Shown: positions 21,706 through 32,304 of the stretch, one piece after another | Position numbering within the stretch: the stretch's first letter is position 1 | Layout: every line of letters starts with the position of its first letter | Origin: Bacillus sp. EB600 | GTDB taxonomy: Bacteria; Bacillota; Bacilli; Bacillales; Cytobacillaceae | Reading direction: 5' to 3' | Assembly: GCF_024494385.1 (NCBI RefSeq) | Contig: NZ_JAEVLT010000008.1 | Span: 62,001-126,000 of the forward strand | Length of the DNA stretch: 64,000 bases | Notes under the pieces: model-generated | Told to the model about the DNA's origin: nothing | What the model saw: only the letters and a program-made list of their open reading frames with translations | The model's database searches: none | Made by a program: the position numbers and the translations under genes

Positions 21706-22471
21706 CTGGCTCCTCCCCTTTTGCTGGTTCATACGCTTTAAAATACGAGCCTACTTCTAAATCAATAATGCCTTTTTTATTGGGATCTAATTGACTTATT
21801 ATCGAAGGGTAATGTGCCATTTTTCCAGAAAAGCTTTTAATTGTAGCACTCACTTCAAAACCATCATTCATGTATAAGGTTATATGGTAATGATCCGTTT
21901 TCCTGGGTGCGTAATGAATTTCAGAAACGGAATTAAGGACAACATTTGGTAATTTTCCCATCTCCACTAATAATTCGTTGAGAACTGCCCCTTCTTTAAA
22001 GCCCATTAAAATCGGTGCATTGATCGGTACTTTACCAGTTTTTCTATTTTCCAAAATTGTCCCGTTTTCCAAAACTGGACAATAAAAAGAATTCTTCTTT
22101 AAGTAAGCAAGTTTTTTATGTTCTGTTATCTGGATCACAACCGAATTTAACCATTTCACCTTCACATCAACGTTTTTGATTTCTGGCAGCTGCTCAAGAC
22201 TTGCTGAAATTGCCTGTTTCTTTACCGTCCAAATATTTGTTTTAGTAGAAAGACCTGTCTTCTGAATAATTTCTTGACTGGAATAAAATTCATTTCCTTT
22301 TACAGTTATAATCTTTATTCGGCTTAATGGTGATTGAATATAGGCAACAACAACGATAAGAGCAAAAAATAAGAAAAGAAGAAAAATCAGCCTTCTGTTT
22401 GCCTTTTTGCGTCTTTCCTGTTTTAGCTTTGGAATTCGATCCTCAAGGGAAACAACATTTTTATTTTCCAT
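21680..22471 (-). CDS. divIB: Cell-division protein DivIB (FtsQ family)
   Basis: DivIB stabilises the FtsL-DivIC complex at the septum and regulates septal wall synthesis. A basic cytoplasmic N-terminus (KLKQERRKKANRR) is followed by one membrane segment (residues 28-45), then the POTRA domain (SRIKIITVKGNEFYSSQEI) and the beta domain. It ends in a charged tail (EEPVEKDKSTR). The length of 263 aa is typical. It is positioned after murB, as in B. subtilis. Confidence 0.94.
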   Translation of the reverse strand: MENKNVVSLEDRIPKLKQERRKKANRRLIFLLFLFFALIVVVAYIQSPLSRIKIITVKGNEFYSSQEIIQKTGLSTKTNIWTVKKQAISASLEQLPEIKNVDVKVKWLNSVVIQITEHKKLAYLKKNSFYCPVLENGTILENRKTGKVPINAPILMGFKEGAVLNELLVEMGKLPNVVLNSVSEIHYAPRKTDHYHITLYMNDGFEVSATIKSFSGKMAHYPSIISQLDPNKKGIIDLEVGSYFKAYEPAKGEEPVEKDKSTR

Positions 22472-22541
22472 ATTTCCCCTCCCATCACTGCTTGTCCATG
22501 AATTTTATACCAATTAGGGGTATTTCTTATCAACCGAAAAC

Positions 22542-22565
22542 AACGGCACGAATCATCATGCCGTC
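22542..22565 (-). terminator. Hairpin between murB and divIB
   Basis: On the minus strand ACGGCA and TGCCGT (22543-22564) pair around a 10-nt loop, followed by TGTTTTCGG. The U run is weak, so it may be a partial terminator or only an mRNA hairpin. It is the main structure in the 175-bp gap; no gene is seen there. Confidence 0.4.
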
Positions 22566-22646
22566 ATTCAACTTTACCTGCTTTATTATCATTTGATAAT
22601 GAGTAATTATACCACATTATTGGTAATTAGTGAGATTTATTTCCGG

Positions 22647-23555
22647 CTATTTTCTGCCGATAACTTCCACTTCGGTTTCCATCTTTATTTGATACAAATC
22701 ATAAATGGTATCCTTTACATGTTGAATAACCGCCAGCACGTCTTTTGCTGTGGCATTTCCAGAATTAACGATGAAGTTTCCATGCAATTCCGAAATCTTG
22801 GCTCCGCCAATTGAGAAGCCCTTTAATCCGGCATCCTCAATCAGCCTGCCCGCATAATTTGGAAGAGGGTTACGAAAGATACTTCCTGCACATGGATAAT
22901 TCCAAGGCTGCGTTTCTTTCCGATAATCTTTATTTTTTTGCATTGACGCGACAATTTCCGCCCGATCGCCTTCGACCAACTTGAAAATCGCTTCTACCAC
23001 AATGCCCGGACGCTTCTTTTGCAGGATTGAAGTTCGATAAGAAAAGTCCATTTCCTCGTTCGACAGCCATTCTATCTTTCCATCTTCAAACAAGATATGT
23101 GCCTTTGTTAAAATTCTACTGATATCCGACCCATGCGCACCGGCATTCATATAAACGGCTCCGCCAACTGATCCTGGAATTCCGCTAGCAAATTCCAGTC
23201 CTGATAAGCCTTTTTTACTGATCATTGTTGCTAGACTTACGAGTGAATAGCCGCTGCCAACTTTAATTTCATTCCCGTTTATTTCAACTCCACCTAATTC
23301 TGCGCCTAAACGAATGACCGCACCATCGATCCCTTTATCTGAAACCAGCAGGTTTGAACCTCTTCCAATTGCTCTCCAGCTAAGATTGTGAGCTTGGACA
23401 ATTTCCATAACCTTTTCTAAGCTTTCGATTGAGGAGGGTTCAATAAGCAAATCTGCTGGTCCGCCGATTTTAATTGTCGTATACAGGGATAAGGGTTCAT
23501 TTTCCTTAACCTTGCCAATCTTAAATGCTTGTAATTCTTTTATTATTTCCTCCAT
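22647..23555 (-). CDS. murB: UDP-N-acetylenolpyruvoylglucosamine reductase
   Basis: MurB is the FAD enzyme that reduces UDP-GlcNAc-enolpyruvate to UDP-MurNAc with NADPH. FAD-binding motifs are [12 protein letters not shown] and [19 protein letters not shown]. The catalytic Ser is in [10 protein letters not shown] and the C-terminal Glu in [10 protein letters not shown]. The 302-residue length matches the type II enzymes of Bacillus. It lies between murG and divIB. Confidence 0.97.
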   Translation of the reverse strand: MEEIIKELQAFKIGKVKENEPLSLYTTIKIGGPADLLIEPSSIESLEKVMEIVQAHNLSWRAIGRGSNLLVSDKGIDGAVIRLGAELGGVEINGNEIKVGSGYSLVSLATMISKKGLSGLEFASGIPGSVGGAVYMNAGAHGSDISRILTKAHILFEDGKIEWLSNEEMDFSYRTSILQKKRPGIVVEAIFKLVEGDRAEIVASMQKNKDYRKETQPWNYPCAGSIFRNPLPNYAGRLIEDAGLKGFSIGGAKISELHGNFIVNSGNATAKDVLAVIQHVKDTIYDLYQIKMETEVEVIGRK

Positions 23556-23617
23556 AGTAACCTCCCTATCTTACTAAACGTGAGTTAATGTTAATTTATG
23601 CTTGAAAAATAATTGGG

Positions 23618-24721
23618 CTACTGTCGTTTTTCGTTTATTAGTTGTTTTATAACCTCAAAAAGTCTTTGTGCGGAATCAGGAACACCCATTTTTTTAGCTT
23701 TTGTTTTCATTCCGGCAAGTTTATCTTTGTCCAGTAAAATCATGTCAATATGCTTTACAAGGCTTTTAGAATTCAAATCTTCTTCCAGCAGCAGCTCAGC
23801 TGCACCATGGTCACTTAAAGAACGCGCATTCTTTTCCTGATGATTGTTTGTTACATACGGACTTGGAACTAGTATGCTTGGGATCCCAAGTGAAGTTAAT
23901 TCAGCAAGTGTCGTTGCCCCTGCTCTCGAAACAACTAAATCAATACCTGCCAGAACTTCCGGCATATTATGGATAAATGGTTTAATAATAACATTGGGTG
24001 GATTTCCAACGAGCTCAGCTTCTTTTTCTACAGCTTCAAAATGAACATCGCCAGTTACATAGAGAACCTGATACGGTTTTTTGCTAAAGTCCGATAATGA
24101 TTTTACAACTGCTTCATTGATTGGCCTTGCACCCCGGCTTCCTCCAAAAATTAACACAGTCGGAACCGTCGTACTTAATCCAACCGATAGCCGACCGCGA
24201 ATTCCATCCTTCCCAAGTACCTCTGTTGCTCGGGGATTACCTGTAAAGACAACTTTACTTTTAGGAAAATAATCCTCTGCTTCTTCAAAGCAGACCGCAA
24301 TTTTATTTACATAACGGCTCAAAAATTTGTTGGTTAAACCAGGAACACTATTCTGTTCATGAACGATCGTCGGGATTTTTAGCTTAGACGCTGCATAAAC
24401 AACCGGTCCACAAACATAGCCGCCGGTGCCGATCACAACATCAGCTTTAAATTCCCTCAATATTTTCTTGCTGTCCCTTACCCCTTTAAAAAACCGATAA
24501 ACGGTTTTTACGTTATCAAATGAAAGCTTTCGCTTAAAGCCTGTTATATGTATAGATTTGAAAGGGATATTTTCTCTTGGGACCAGTGTACTCTCTAAAC
24601 CACTTTTCGTGCCAATATATAAAAATTCAGCATCGGTTGTTTTTTTTTGAATTTCCCTGATAAGGGCAAGTGCGGGATAGATATGTCCACCAGTTCCGCC
24701 GCCGCTAATCACTATTTTCAT
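23618..24721 (-). CDS. murG: Undecaprenyl-PP-MurNAc-pentapeptide GlcNAc transferase
   Basis: MurG makes lipid II from lipid I at the inner face of the membrane. The GGGTGGH loop is at residues 7-13, and [11 protein letters not shown] and [17 protein letters not shown] mark the donor-binding C-domain. I start at the ATG at 24721 (MKIVISGGG, 367 aa) behind GGAG; the GTG three codons earlier sits in the ribosome site. It is followed by murB and preceded by the spoVE terminator, so it may have its own promoter, which I could not place. Confidence 0.96.
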   Translation of the reverse strand: MKIVISGGGTGGHIYPALALIREIQKKTTDAEFLYIGTKSGLESTLVPRENIPFKSIHITGFKRKLSFDNVKTVYRFFKGVRDSKKILREFKADVVIGTGGYVCGPVVYAASKLKIPTIVHEQNSVPGLTNKFLSRYVNKIAVCFEEAEDYFPKSKVVFTGNPRATEVLGKDGIRGRLSVGLSTTVPTVLIFGGSRGARPINEAVVKSLSDFSKKPYQVLYVTGDVHFEAVEKEAELVGNPPNVIIKPFIHNMPEVLAGIDLVVSRAGATTLAELTSLGIPSILVPSPYVTNNHQEKNARSLSDHGAAELLLEEDLNSKSLVKHIDMILLDKDKLAGMKTKAKKMGVPDSAQRLFEVIKQLINEKRQ

Positions 24722-24860
24722 GCTAACCACTCCATTAAAGAATTACAGACTTAACCAACCCATTCTACTATAAAATATAAGAAAAAAACGGATCTGAAAA
24801 AAGATTGTTAGAGAAATGTAATAATGCGTAATCCATTTTAGAATATCCTATTTGATCTTT

Positions 24861-24893
24861 AAAACAAAAAGAACCCTGTTTGGAACAGGGTAG
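24861..24893 (-). terminator. Intrinsic terminator of spoVE
   Basis: ACCCTGTT and AACAGGGT (24873-24892) pair around a short loop and are followed by CTTTTTGTTTT on the minus strand. It lies just after the spoVE stop and may reduce read-through into murG. Confidence 0.82.
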
Positions 24894-24918
24894 TGCTTAA
24901 AATAGAAAATTTATATCT

Positions 24919-26019
24919 CTAATATCGGGCATATCTGCTTATGTTAAGAAGAACACCGATTGCCATGAGCATTAAGGTTAGTGAAGATCCGCCATAGCTT
25001 AAAAACGGCAAGGTAATTCCCGTTACCGGCATTAATCCGGTGACAACCCCAATGTTTATCATCACCTGGATTGCAACCATAGCAATAATCCCTACTGCCA
25101 GAAAGCTGCCATATAAATCAGGGGCCCCGAGAGCAATCCTTATTCCTCTCCATAACAATAACGCAAATAACAGTAAAACGAAGGATCCACCGATAAAACC
25201 TAGTTCTTCGGAAAGAATCGCAAAAATAAAGTCAGTTTGCGGCTCAGGAAGATAGAAAAACTTTTGTCTGCTTTCCCCTAATCCGAGTCCAAATAGCCCT
25301 CCTGGCCCAATTGCATATAAAGATTGGATGATTTGAAAGCCGCTTCCAAGCGGGTCTGACCAAGGATCCAAGAAAGATGTAATCCTTTTTATCCGATACG
25401 GTGCTGAAATAATTAAACCGACAAAACCAGCAACACCCAATAATCCTAATGCAGCAAAATGGCTGATCCGTGCACCTGCTATGAAAATCATCACAATACA
25501 GGTCCCCATCATTACCGTACCTGTTCCTAGGTCCGGCTGCAGCATAATCAGCGCAAATGCAGCAAAAGCTAATCCTAATGATGGGAGAAGTCCTTTCGTA
25601 AAGGACGTGATAACTTTTTGTCTTTCCGATAAATATTTAGCTAAGAACGCAATCATCGCCAATTTCATAAATTCAGACGGCTGAATTGAAAAAGCACCTA
25701 CACCGATCCAGCTCCGCGACCCATTCCGGACATTTCCGACACCTGGAATCAGGACCAGAACCAATAAGACAAAACAAACAAGTAAGATGGTTTTTGCATG
25801 TGTTCGCCATGTCCAGTAATTGACATTCATGATAAAAAACATGGCAGCAATCCCTACAACAGCAAACAGTATTTGTCTTTTGGCAAAAAAGAAGGAATCA
25901 TTAAACTTATATTCCGCCCATACTGCACTCGCACTGTAAACCATGATAAGTCCCACTGTCAGGAGTGTAAGTGTTACAATTAATAAAATATAATCAGGAG
26001 TCGTTCTCTTTGTCGGCAC
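24919..26019 (-). CDS. spoVE: Stage V sporulation protein E (SEDS glycosyltransferase)
   Basis: SpoVE is a SEDS-family peptidoglycan polymerase for the spore cortex; it works with the transpeptidase SpoVD, encoded upstream. About ten membrane segments are visible. SEDS motifs include MVYSASAVWAEYKF, SWIGVGAFSIQPSEFMKLA and GITLPFLSYGGSSL. I start at the GTG at 26019, 8 nt after GAGGTG. This gives 366 aa, the same as B. subtilis SpoVE; the open frame extends eight codons more. FtsW is related, but position and length favour SpoVE. Confidence 0.93.
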   Translation of the reverse strand: MPTKRTTPDYILLIVTLTLLTVGLIMVYSASAVWAEYKFNDSFFFAKRQILFAVVGIAAMFFIMNVNYWTWRTHAKTILLVCFVLLVLVLIPGVGNVRNGSRSWIGVGAFSIQPSEFMKLAMIAFLAKYLSERQKVITSFTKGLLPSLGLAFAAFALIMLQPDLGTGTVMMGTCIVMIFIAGARISHFAALGLLGVAGFVGLIISAPYRIKRITSFLDPWSDPLGSGFQIIQSLYAIGPGGLFGLGLGESRQKFFYLPEPQTDFIFAILSEELGFIGGSFVLLLFALLLWRGIRIALGAPDLYGSFLAVGIIAMVAIQVMINIGVVTGLMPVTGITLPFLSYGGSSLTLMLMAIGVLLNISRYARY

Positions 26020-26087
26020 AGATACCACACCTCGAAGACGCAAGTATTAGGGCCCGAAGACATGTCGAATCCGCTAAAGACAAGCCC

Positions 26088-27440
26088 TTACTTAAGCTTA
26101 TGCACAGCCTCAATAAAAATGTCTCCCCTGACTTCAAAAGTTTTATATTGATCCCAGCTTGCACAGGCAGGTGACAACAGTATAACGTCTCCTGCTTCAG
26201 ATATTTGGTATGCAACTGGAACAGCTTTGTCAACATTATCGACACGGATCATTTGTTTTATTCCTGCATCCTTACCCACTCGCTCTATTTTAGGAGCTGT
26301 TTGACCAAAGGTAAGTAACGCCTTCACATTTTTCAAATAGGGTATAAGATCGTCAAACTCATTTCCGCGATCCAATCCGCCAGCAAGAAGAATTACAGGC
26401 TGTTTGAATGCAGCTAACGCGTTAACGGTCGCTAATATATTTGTAGCTTTCGAATCGTTATAAAACTTTCTACCGGAAATTTCTGTGACATACTGCAAAC
26501 GGTGCTTAACCCCTGTAAATGTTCGCAGCACCTCATTAATGGCTTTATTTTCTACCCCTGAGAGCTTGGCAGCTGCCATTGCCGATAAAATATTCTCAAG
26601 ATTATGTGCCCCTGGAAGGGCAATATCAGCAATTCGCATAACCTTTTCACCATTAAAACAAACCCAGCCATCACTTACATATGCCCCTTCATCCAATTCA
26701 TTTTTTGCAGAGAAAGGAATAATCTTTGCCTTCGACTGACGGGCAATATTCATTACATCCGGCTGTTCCGCATTCACGATTAAGTAATCAGCAAAAGTTT
26801 GGTTTTTCGTGATATTTGCTTTCGCCGCGATGTATTCCTTTCTTGTACCATGATAATCTAAATGGGCCTCATAAAGGTTCGTAATAATGGCAATGTTAGG
26901 TTTAAACGTATCAATCCCCATTAACTGGAAAGAAGACAATTCAATCACAATTGTATTTTCCTTTGTTGCCTTTTGGGCCACACCTGAAGCAACCTTACCG
27001 ATATTCCCAGCAATTAGTGGCTGCTTCTTTCCCGTGTTTAACATTTCATAAACCAAAGTAGTCGTTGTTGTTTTTCCATTAGTACCCGTGATCCCAATAA
27101 AAGGAGCTTCGGAAATTTGATAGGCCAGCTCAACCTCGGTAATAACGGGAATTTCCTTTTCAAGTGCCCCTTTGATTATTGGATTGGTATAAGGAATACC
27201 CGGGTTTTTGACAATCAATTCAAACCCTTCCTCTAGAAGCTCAATTGGATGGTCCCCGCAAATTACTTTGATTCCATGCTCAAGAAGTCCTTGGGCCTCA
27301 GGATTTTCCGATAAAGGCTTTTTATCATTCACAGTCACAAATGCACCTAGCTGATGCAATAGTGCCGCAGCGGTCACACCGCTTTTGGCCAAACCAAGAA
27401 CAAGAATTTTTTTATGATGATACGTTTTAATCTGTTTCAA
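26088..27440 (-). CDS. murD: UDP-MurNAc-L-alanine:D-glutamate ligase
   Basis: MurD adds D-glutamate to UDP-MurNAc-Ala using ATP. The N-terminal Rossmann motif is [12 protein letters not shown], the ATP loop is [15 protein letters not shown], and the C-terminal domain has [16 protein letters not shown] and [11 protein letters not shown]. Its 450 aa equal the usual length. It starts immediately after mraY with no gap, so the two are likely coupled. Confidence 0.97.
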   Translation of the reverse strand: MKQIKTYHHKKILVLGLAKSGVTAAALLHQLGAFVTVNDKKPLSENPEAQGLLEHGIKVICGDHPIELLEEGFELIVKNPGIPYTNPIIKGALEKEIPVITEVELAYQISEAPFIGITGTNGKTTTTTLVYEMLNTGKKQPLIAGNIGKVASGVAQKATKENTIVIELSSFQLMGIDTFKPNIAIITNLYEAHLDYHGTRKEYIAAKANITKNQTFADYLIVNAEQPDVMNIARQSKAKIIPFSAKNELDEGAYVSDGWVCFNGEKVMRIADIALPGAHNLENILSAMAAAKLSGVENKAINEVLRTFTGVKHRLQYVTEISGRKFYNDSKATNILATVNALAAFKQPVILLAGGLDRGNEFDDLIPYLKNVKALLTFGQTAPKIERVGKDAGIKQMIRVDNVDKAVPVAYQISEAGDVILLSPACASWDQYKTFEVRGDIFIEAVHKLK

Positions 27441-28415
27441 TTACAACCACACCTCGATATAAATTCCGATAATTGCAAATAATAGTCCAACACTCCAGAA
27501 GGTTACAACAACTCTCCATTCCGACCAGCCGGATAGCTCATAATGATGATGTAATGGGCTCATCCGAAAAATTCGCTTCCCAGTTGTTTTAAAAGAGATG
27601 ACTTGTAGAATAACGGATAAGGTTTCAAGAACAAATACCCCGCCAATGATAATTAATAAAATTTCCAGCTTCGTTAATATGGCAATTGTTGCAATCGCAC
27701 CACCTAGGGCCAATGAGCCCGTATCCCCCATAAAAACCTTTGCTGGATGGGCGTTAAAGACAAGGAAGCCCAGCACAGCTCCAACTACGGCAACCGAGAA
27801 AATGGCGACTTCAAATTGTGATTGGTTCCATGCTAACACTGCATAAGCCCCAAATGCAATTGCAGCGGTGCCTGACACTAAACCATCAAGTCCATCTGTT
27901 AAATTAACAGCATTCGAAAATCCAACAAGCCAGAAAATAATAAAGAAAACGAAAAACCAGCCAAGATCAACGGAGTAATCCGTAAATGGCAAACGGATGT
28001 CTGTTGAAAAATTATTATGTTTATAGATCATATAAAAAATAGCTGAAATGATAATCTGTCCCAGCAGCTTTTGCCTGGAAGTCAATCCTAAATTTCTCTT
28101 TAACACCACTTTTATAAAGTCATCAAGAAAACCTAATAGACCAAATCCTACGGTTACAAATAACAGTAAAAAAGTTTTTACTGTTGGTTCACCAAATTTT
28201 CCATTCATGACAAGAGTTGTAATCACAATTGCAAATAAAATCATCACTCCGCCCATTGTTGGAGTCCCAGACTTTTTCTGATGTGACTTTGGACCCTCTT
28301 CGCGAATGCTTTGTCCAAATTTCAACCTTCTTAAAAAGGGAATAAAAACTGGAGAAAGTAAGACAGTGATTAGAAAAGCTAGGATTATTGTGAAAAAGAT
28401 AACTTGCTCCAGCAT
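27441..28415 (-). CDS. mraY: Phospho-MurNAc-pentapeptide transferase
   Basis: MraY transfers phospho-MurNAc-pentapeptide to undecaprenyl phosphate, giving lipid I. It is a polytopic membrane protein of 324 aa with about ten segments. Active-site motifs are [33 protein letters not shown] and the MSPLHHHYE His cluster. The ATG follows an AAGGAAGGG site. A 163-bp AT-rich gap without obvious signals separates it from murE. Confidence 0.97.
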   Translation of the reverse strand: MLEQVIFFTIILAFLITVLLSPVFIPFLRRLKFGQSIREEGPKSHQKKSGTPTMGGVMILFAIVITTLVMNGKFGEPTVKTFLLLFVTVGFGLLGFLDDFIKVVLKRNLGLTSRQKLLGQIIISAIFYMIYKHNNFSTDIRLPFTDYSVDLGWFFVFFIIFWLVGFSNAVNLTDGLDGLVSGTAAIAFGAYAVLAWNQSQFEVAIFSVAVVGAVLGFLVFNAHPAKVFMGDTGSLALGGAIATIAILTKLEILLIIIGGVFVLETLSVILQVISFKTTGKRIFRMSPLHHHYELSGWSEWRVVVTFWSVGLLFAIIGIYIEVWL

Positions 28416-28578
28416 TTTATCCCTTCCTTTCTAAGCTCAAATTAATGAATACATTGGGCAGGACAGCTCGATCATATGTATCTTTTAATTCATTACTGTT
28501 ATTTCTTATCGTTAAATATAAGTTTGTGTTTTCCATTTTCCACTTTATTCTCCATCTTTTTTTCTATCTAATAATCTA

Positions 28579-30084
28579 CTATTCAATTCCTACAAAACTG
28601 ATGTCTACAACTAAACAAAAATTATTTTTTTCCAAAATTGCTTCTTGGGCTACTAAGCGATCATCAAAATCATGTACTTGTTTACCAATTATTTGATAGG
28701 TTTCATGGCCTTTTCCGGCAATTAAAATAATATCACCGGCTGCCGCACTAGTAACAGCCTTTGCAATCGCCTCTTTTCTATCAGGTATGACTAAATAATT
28801 TTCTCCGTGAACACCTTCCTCCATTTCCTTTAAAATAGCAAGTGGATCTTCACTTCTCGGATTATCTGAGGTGAAGATCGGATCTGTTGCATAACGACAG
28901 GCAATTTTCGCCATTAACGGCCGTTTGGTTCGATCCCTATCCCCTCCACAACCTACTACCACGAAGATTTTTCCTTTAGCAAATTGGTGGATTGTTTTTA
29001 AAACATTTTCGAGACTATCAGGCGTATGTGCATAATCAACTATAACCGTAAAGTTTTGTCCAGCATTGACCAATTCAACTCTTCCGGCAACACCTTTCAC
29101 ATTTTCAATCGATTGAATAATTTGCTCAAGAGAGATACCAGATACAAGAGCAGCGGCCACGCTAGCCAAAACATTATAAATACTGAATTTACCAATGAGC
29201 TGGATTTTCATTGAATAAACTTTACCTAGTACTGCCAATTCAAAGGATGTTCCATTTGATGTCATTTCAATGTTCGTTGCCTTGATATCGGCTTGATGAT
29301 CAATTCCGTATGTAATAACATGTGCAGCAGTAGATTTCTTATATGTTTCTGAAGCAGGATCATCTACGTTTAGAATTGCAAACTTTGGATGCTCTACATC
29401 AAAGGTATTTCCTAGTTGGGAAAACAATAAACTTTTGGCGTGTTTATACTCTTCCATTGTATGGTGATAATCAAGATGATCTTGAGTTAAATTGGTAAAC
29501 ACCGCTATATTATAATCACAGCCTTGTACTCTTCCAAGGTCCAGTGCGTGAGAGGAAACCTCCATCACTGCCGCTTCAACATTCGAGTCGACCATTTGTT
29601 TAAATGTCTTTTGCAATGTCAAGCTTTCAGGGGTCGTATTTTTCGTTTCAAGAATTTCATTGCCAATTTTCGTATACATGGTCCCAATTAAGCCCGTTTT
29701 CTTTCCGGAATCTGTTAGGATTTTTTCTATTAGATGGCTCGTTGTTGTTTTTCCATTTGTTCCTGTAATTCCAATAAGGTGAAGATGTTTTGTTGGATGT
29801 TCATAAAATGCATCAGCCAGAACCGCCATTGCCCGGTTCGTATCATTGACAATTACCACAGGAACGTCAAGCTGGAGAGGCCTTTCCGCAAGAATTGCCA
29901 CAGCACCATTTTTAACTGCTGATTCTGCAAAGTCATGGCCATCAACGGTATATCCTTTAATACAAACAAACAAGCCCCCTTGCTGCACCTTCCGGTTATC
30001 GTTCTCAATTGAAGTAATCTCCGGGTCTCCCCCTGCCAGTGGGCTTAATGGATGCAAATTCTTGAGCAGCTGTTGTAACCTCAT
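28579..30084 (-). CDS. murE: UDP-MurNAc-tripeptide synthetase (meso-diaminopimelate-adding)
   Basis: MurE adds the third stem-peptide residue. The ATP loop [17 protein letters not shown], the carbamylated-Lys region [12 protein letters not shown] and the DNPRSEDP motif that selects meso-diaminopimelate over lysine are all present. This predicts mDAP-type peptidoglycan. I start at [10 protein letters not shown] (501 aa); the next in-frame Met is three codons upstream. The gene lies between spoVD and mraY. Confidence 0.96.
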   Translation of the reverse strand: MRLQQLLKNLHPLSPLAGGDPEITSIENDNRKVQQGGLFVCIKGYTVDGHDFAESAVKNGAVAILAERPLQLDVPVVIVNDTNRAMAVLADAFYEHPTKHLHLIGITGTNGKTTTSHLIEKILTDSGKKTGLIGTMYTKIGNEILETKNTTPESLTLQKTFKQMVDSNVEAAVMEVSSHALDLGRVQGCDYNIAVFTNLTQDHLDYHHTMEEYKHAKSLLFSQLGNTFDVEHPKFAILNVDDPASETYKKSTAAHVITYGIDHQADIKATNIEMTSNGTSFELAVLGKVYSMKIQLIGKFSIYNVLASVAAALVSGISLEQIIQSIENVKGVAGRVELVNAGQNFTVIVDYAHTPDSLENVLKTIHQFAKGKIFVVVGCGGDRDRTKRPLMAKIACRYATDPIFTSDNPRSEDPLAILKEMEEGVHGENYLVIPDRKEAIAKAVTSAAAGDIILIAGKGHETYQIIGKQVHDFDDRLVAQEAILEKNNFCLVVDISFVGIE

Positions 30085-30194
30085 TATTCTCAAATCCTCT
30101 CGTCATTTTATATGGGCTATTTCCCCATATTGGATGAAGTCCTCCCTTATTTTACATGAAAATATACCACTAACCAAGTAGTAAAAAAATTATA

Positions 30195-30223
30195 GGGGCG
30201 GCGGAAAGGATTCCGACCGCCCC
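30195..30223 (-). terminator. Intrinsic terminator downstream of spoVD
   Basis: A GC-rich stem, GGGGCGGTCGGAA with TTCCGCCGCCCC, spans 30195-30223 and is followed on the minus strand by TATAATTTTTTT. It lies between repeat R4 and murE and would terminate spoVD transcripts. Confidence 0.85.
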
Positions 30224-30228
30224 ATTTG

Positions 30229-30302
30229 AAAAGCGCAAGCGCCCGTTTAGTGAAGAACACTAATCGCTGGGCGCTGAGCCAGACAATTATCTACGTTCAA
30301 AA
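30229..30302 (+). repeat. Dispersed intergenic repeat, copy R4 (short form)
   Basis: It reads AAAAGCGCAAGCGCCCG, then TTTAGTGAAGAACACTAATC and GCTGGGCGC, and ends with a tail like CAGACAATTATC...GTTCAAAATT. The hairpin arms AGTGA and TCGCT still pair with a G-U wobble. It lies between the spoVD stop and its terminator, on the opposite strand to the genes. Confidence 0.8.
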
Positions 30303-30333
30303 TTTAATACCATATTTCCATTTAGTAATGCTA

Positions 30334-32253
30334 TTACTCTTTTTTATCAAAGTAAAGTCGAATGGTTGATCCTGTTTTTACTTTTGCTCCAGGCTCAGGA
30401 GATTGGCGCACAACAACATCCCCCGTTCCGCTTGAATCAATCTTTAAATTTAGCATTTGATCCATAATATCGATTTTCGTCATACCGACTAAGTCAGGAA
30501 TCTGGATTAATGGTGTATCTAAAATCGTCATTTTCTTTTCCATCTGGTTAGCTCTTGGTTTGACACCTAAGGCAGGCAAAGCATCCTTCATAATATTTCC
30601 AACAATTGGGGCGGAAACCTGGCTCCCGAATTGTATCGTTCCCTTTGGATTATCAACCGCCACATAGACAACGAGCTGTGGGTCATCAGCGGGCGCAAAC
30701 CCGATAAAGGATAGGATGTAGTTATTTTCCAAATATCTTCCGTTTGCAGCTTTTTGCGCAGTACCCGTCTTACCGCCAATTCGGTATCCATCAACAAACG
30801 CCTTGCCGCCTGATCCTTGAGCAACAACACTTTCAAGGGCATAACGAACTTTTTTTGAAGTTTCCTCGGAAATAACCCTTCGTTTTTCCACAGGTGAATT
30901 TCTCATCACAACTTCTTTTGTGACCGGATCAATGAGTTCTTTTGCAATATAAGGCTTGTAGAGAATACCTCCATTCACTGCCGCAGCAACGGCAGCAACC
31001 TGTTGAATCGGTGTAACCGATACACCTTGACCAAAGGCCGTTGTTGCTAATTCAACCGGACCAACGCGATTCAGGTTAAACAAAATTCCAGTGCCTTCCC
31101 CTTGCAGGTCAATCCCTGTTTTTTGGCCAAAACCAAAATCCTTAATATATTTAAATAAAGTATCCTTGCCCAATCTTTGGCCTAATTCAACAAATCCCGG
31201 ATTACAGGAGTTTTGAACCACTTGCAAAAAGGTTTCATCCCCATGTCCGCCTCTTTTCCAGCATTTAAGCCTGGCGCCGCCAACTTCGACAGAACCGGAG
31301 TCATGAAAATGCTCTTTATCTAAATCTACTTTCCCTTCATTTAAGGCAGCGGCAAGAGTGATAATTTTAAAGGTAGAACCCGGCTCATAGGTTGACCAGA
31401 CAGGAAGATTTCGATTATAAACCTCTTGAGGAACATTTCGGAAATTTGCAGGGTCAAAGCTCGGTCTGCTTGACATCGCCAAGATTTCTCCATTCGTTGG
31501 ATTCATGGCAATCGCAACAATGCCGTCCGGGTTATACTTTGCCTCGGCAATTTCCATCTCTCTTTCAACAATGGTTTGGATCTTTGTATCTATTGTCAAC
31601 TTTAAATCAAGACCATTCACAGGCGGTTCATAATCATCTGCCATATTATCCATCCGATGTCCTTTAGCATTTGCATAAAATTTTACGGCACCTCTTTTGC
31701 CATTAAGTTCTTTATCATAGTATAGCTCGAGGCCCATTAGTCCTTGATTATCTACTCCCGCAAAGCCCAGGACATGAGATAGATAAGTCCCAAATGGATA
31801 ATGGCGTTTGGAGTCTTCGCCAATATATACCCCAGCAAGCCCGAGCGCCCTAATTTCTTTCGCTTTCGCATGGGAAATTTTCTTTCCCTCTTTGATTGTT
31901 ACCAGTGATTCTTTCGCTGTAATATCCCGATAAGCTTTTTCCTTTGACATATTTAAAACGGCCGCTAACTTTTCGGCGGTCAGGGCAGGATCTTTAACTT
32001 GTCTTGGGACGACATAGACTGTCGGGGCGCTCACGTTTGTTGCTAATGCGACGCCATTTCGATCAACAATTTCTCCTCGTTTCGGTTCAAAGGGAATGTT
32101 TCTGCTCCATGACCCCTTTGCCATGCCTGTTAACATATCCCCAAGGATGAATTGAACGTAGCCTAACCGGACATCAATAATGAAAAAGGCCAAAATACCA
32201 ACGAACAAAGCAAGCATTAATCGTTTTCGGACAGTCACGTTAGATACACGCAT
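30334..32253 (-). CDS. spoVD: Stage V sporulation protein D (class B penicillin-binding protein)
   Basis: SpoVD is the transpeptidase for spore cortex synthesis and partners SpoVE. One N-terminal membrane segment (residues 12-30) precedes the dimerisation domain. The catalytic motifs are STFK at 293-296, SCN at 349-351 and KTG in VGGKTGTAQ. A single C-terminal PASTA domain (IPDLVGMTKIDIMDQML) distinguishes it from PbpB. It has 639 aa. The AAAGGAGG site serves two overlapping ATGs; the one at 32253 starts this protein, and the other opens a five-codon frame. Confidence 0.95.
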   Translation of the reverse strand: MRVSNVTVRKRLMLALFVGILAFFIIDVRLGYVQFILGDMLTGMAKGSWSRNIPFEPKRGEIVDRNGVALATNVSAPTVYVVPRQVKDPALTAEKLAAVLNMSKEKAYRDITAKESLVTIKEGKKISHAKAKEIRALGLAGVYIGEDSKRHYPFGTYLSHVLGFAGVDNQGLMGLELYYDKELNGKRGAVKFYANAKGHRMDNMADDYEPPVNGLDLKLTIDTKIQTIVEREMEIAEAKYNPDGIVAIAMNPTNGEILAMSSRPSFDPANFRNVPQEVYNRNLPVWSTYEPGSTFKIITLAAALNEGKVDLDKEHFHDSGSVEVGGARLKCWKRGGHGDETFLQVVQNSCNPGFVELGQRLGKDTLFKYIKDFGFGQKTGIDLQGEGTGILFNLNRVGPVELATTAFGQGVSVTPIQQVAAVAAAVNGGILYKPYIAKELIDPVTKEVVMRNSPVEKRRVISEETSKKVRYALESVVAQGSGGKAFVDGYRIGGKTGTAQKAANGRYLENNYILSFIGFAPADDPQLVVYVAVDNPKGTIQFGSQVSAPIVGNIMKDALPALGVKPRANQMEKKMTILDTPLIQIPDLVGMTKIDIMDQMLNLKIDSSGTGDVVVRQSPEPGAKVKTGSTIRLYFDKKE

Positions 32254-32304
32254 ACATGAACGAGCCTCCTTTTCACGTTCATGTATATGCTTGTACTTTT
32301 TTTG

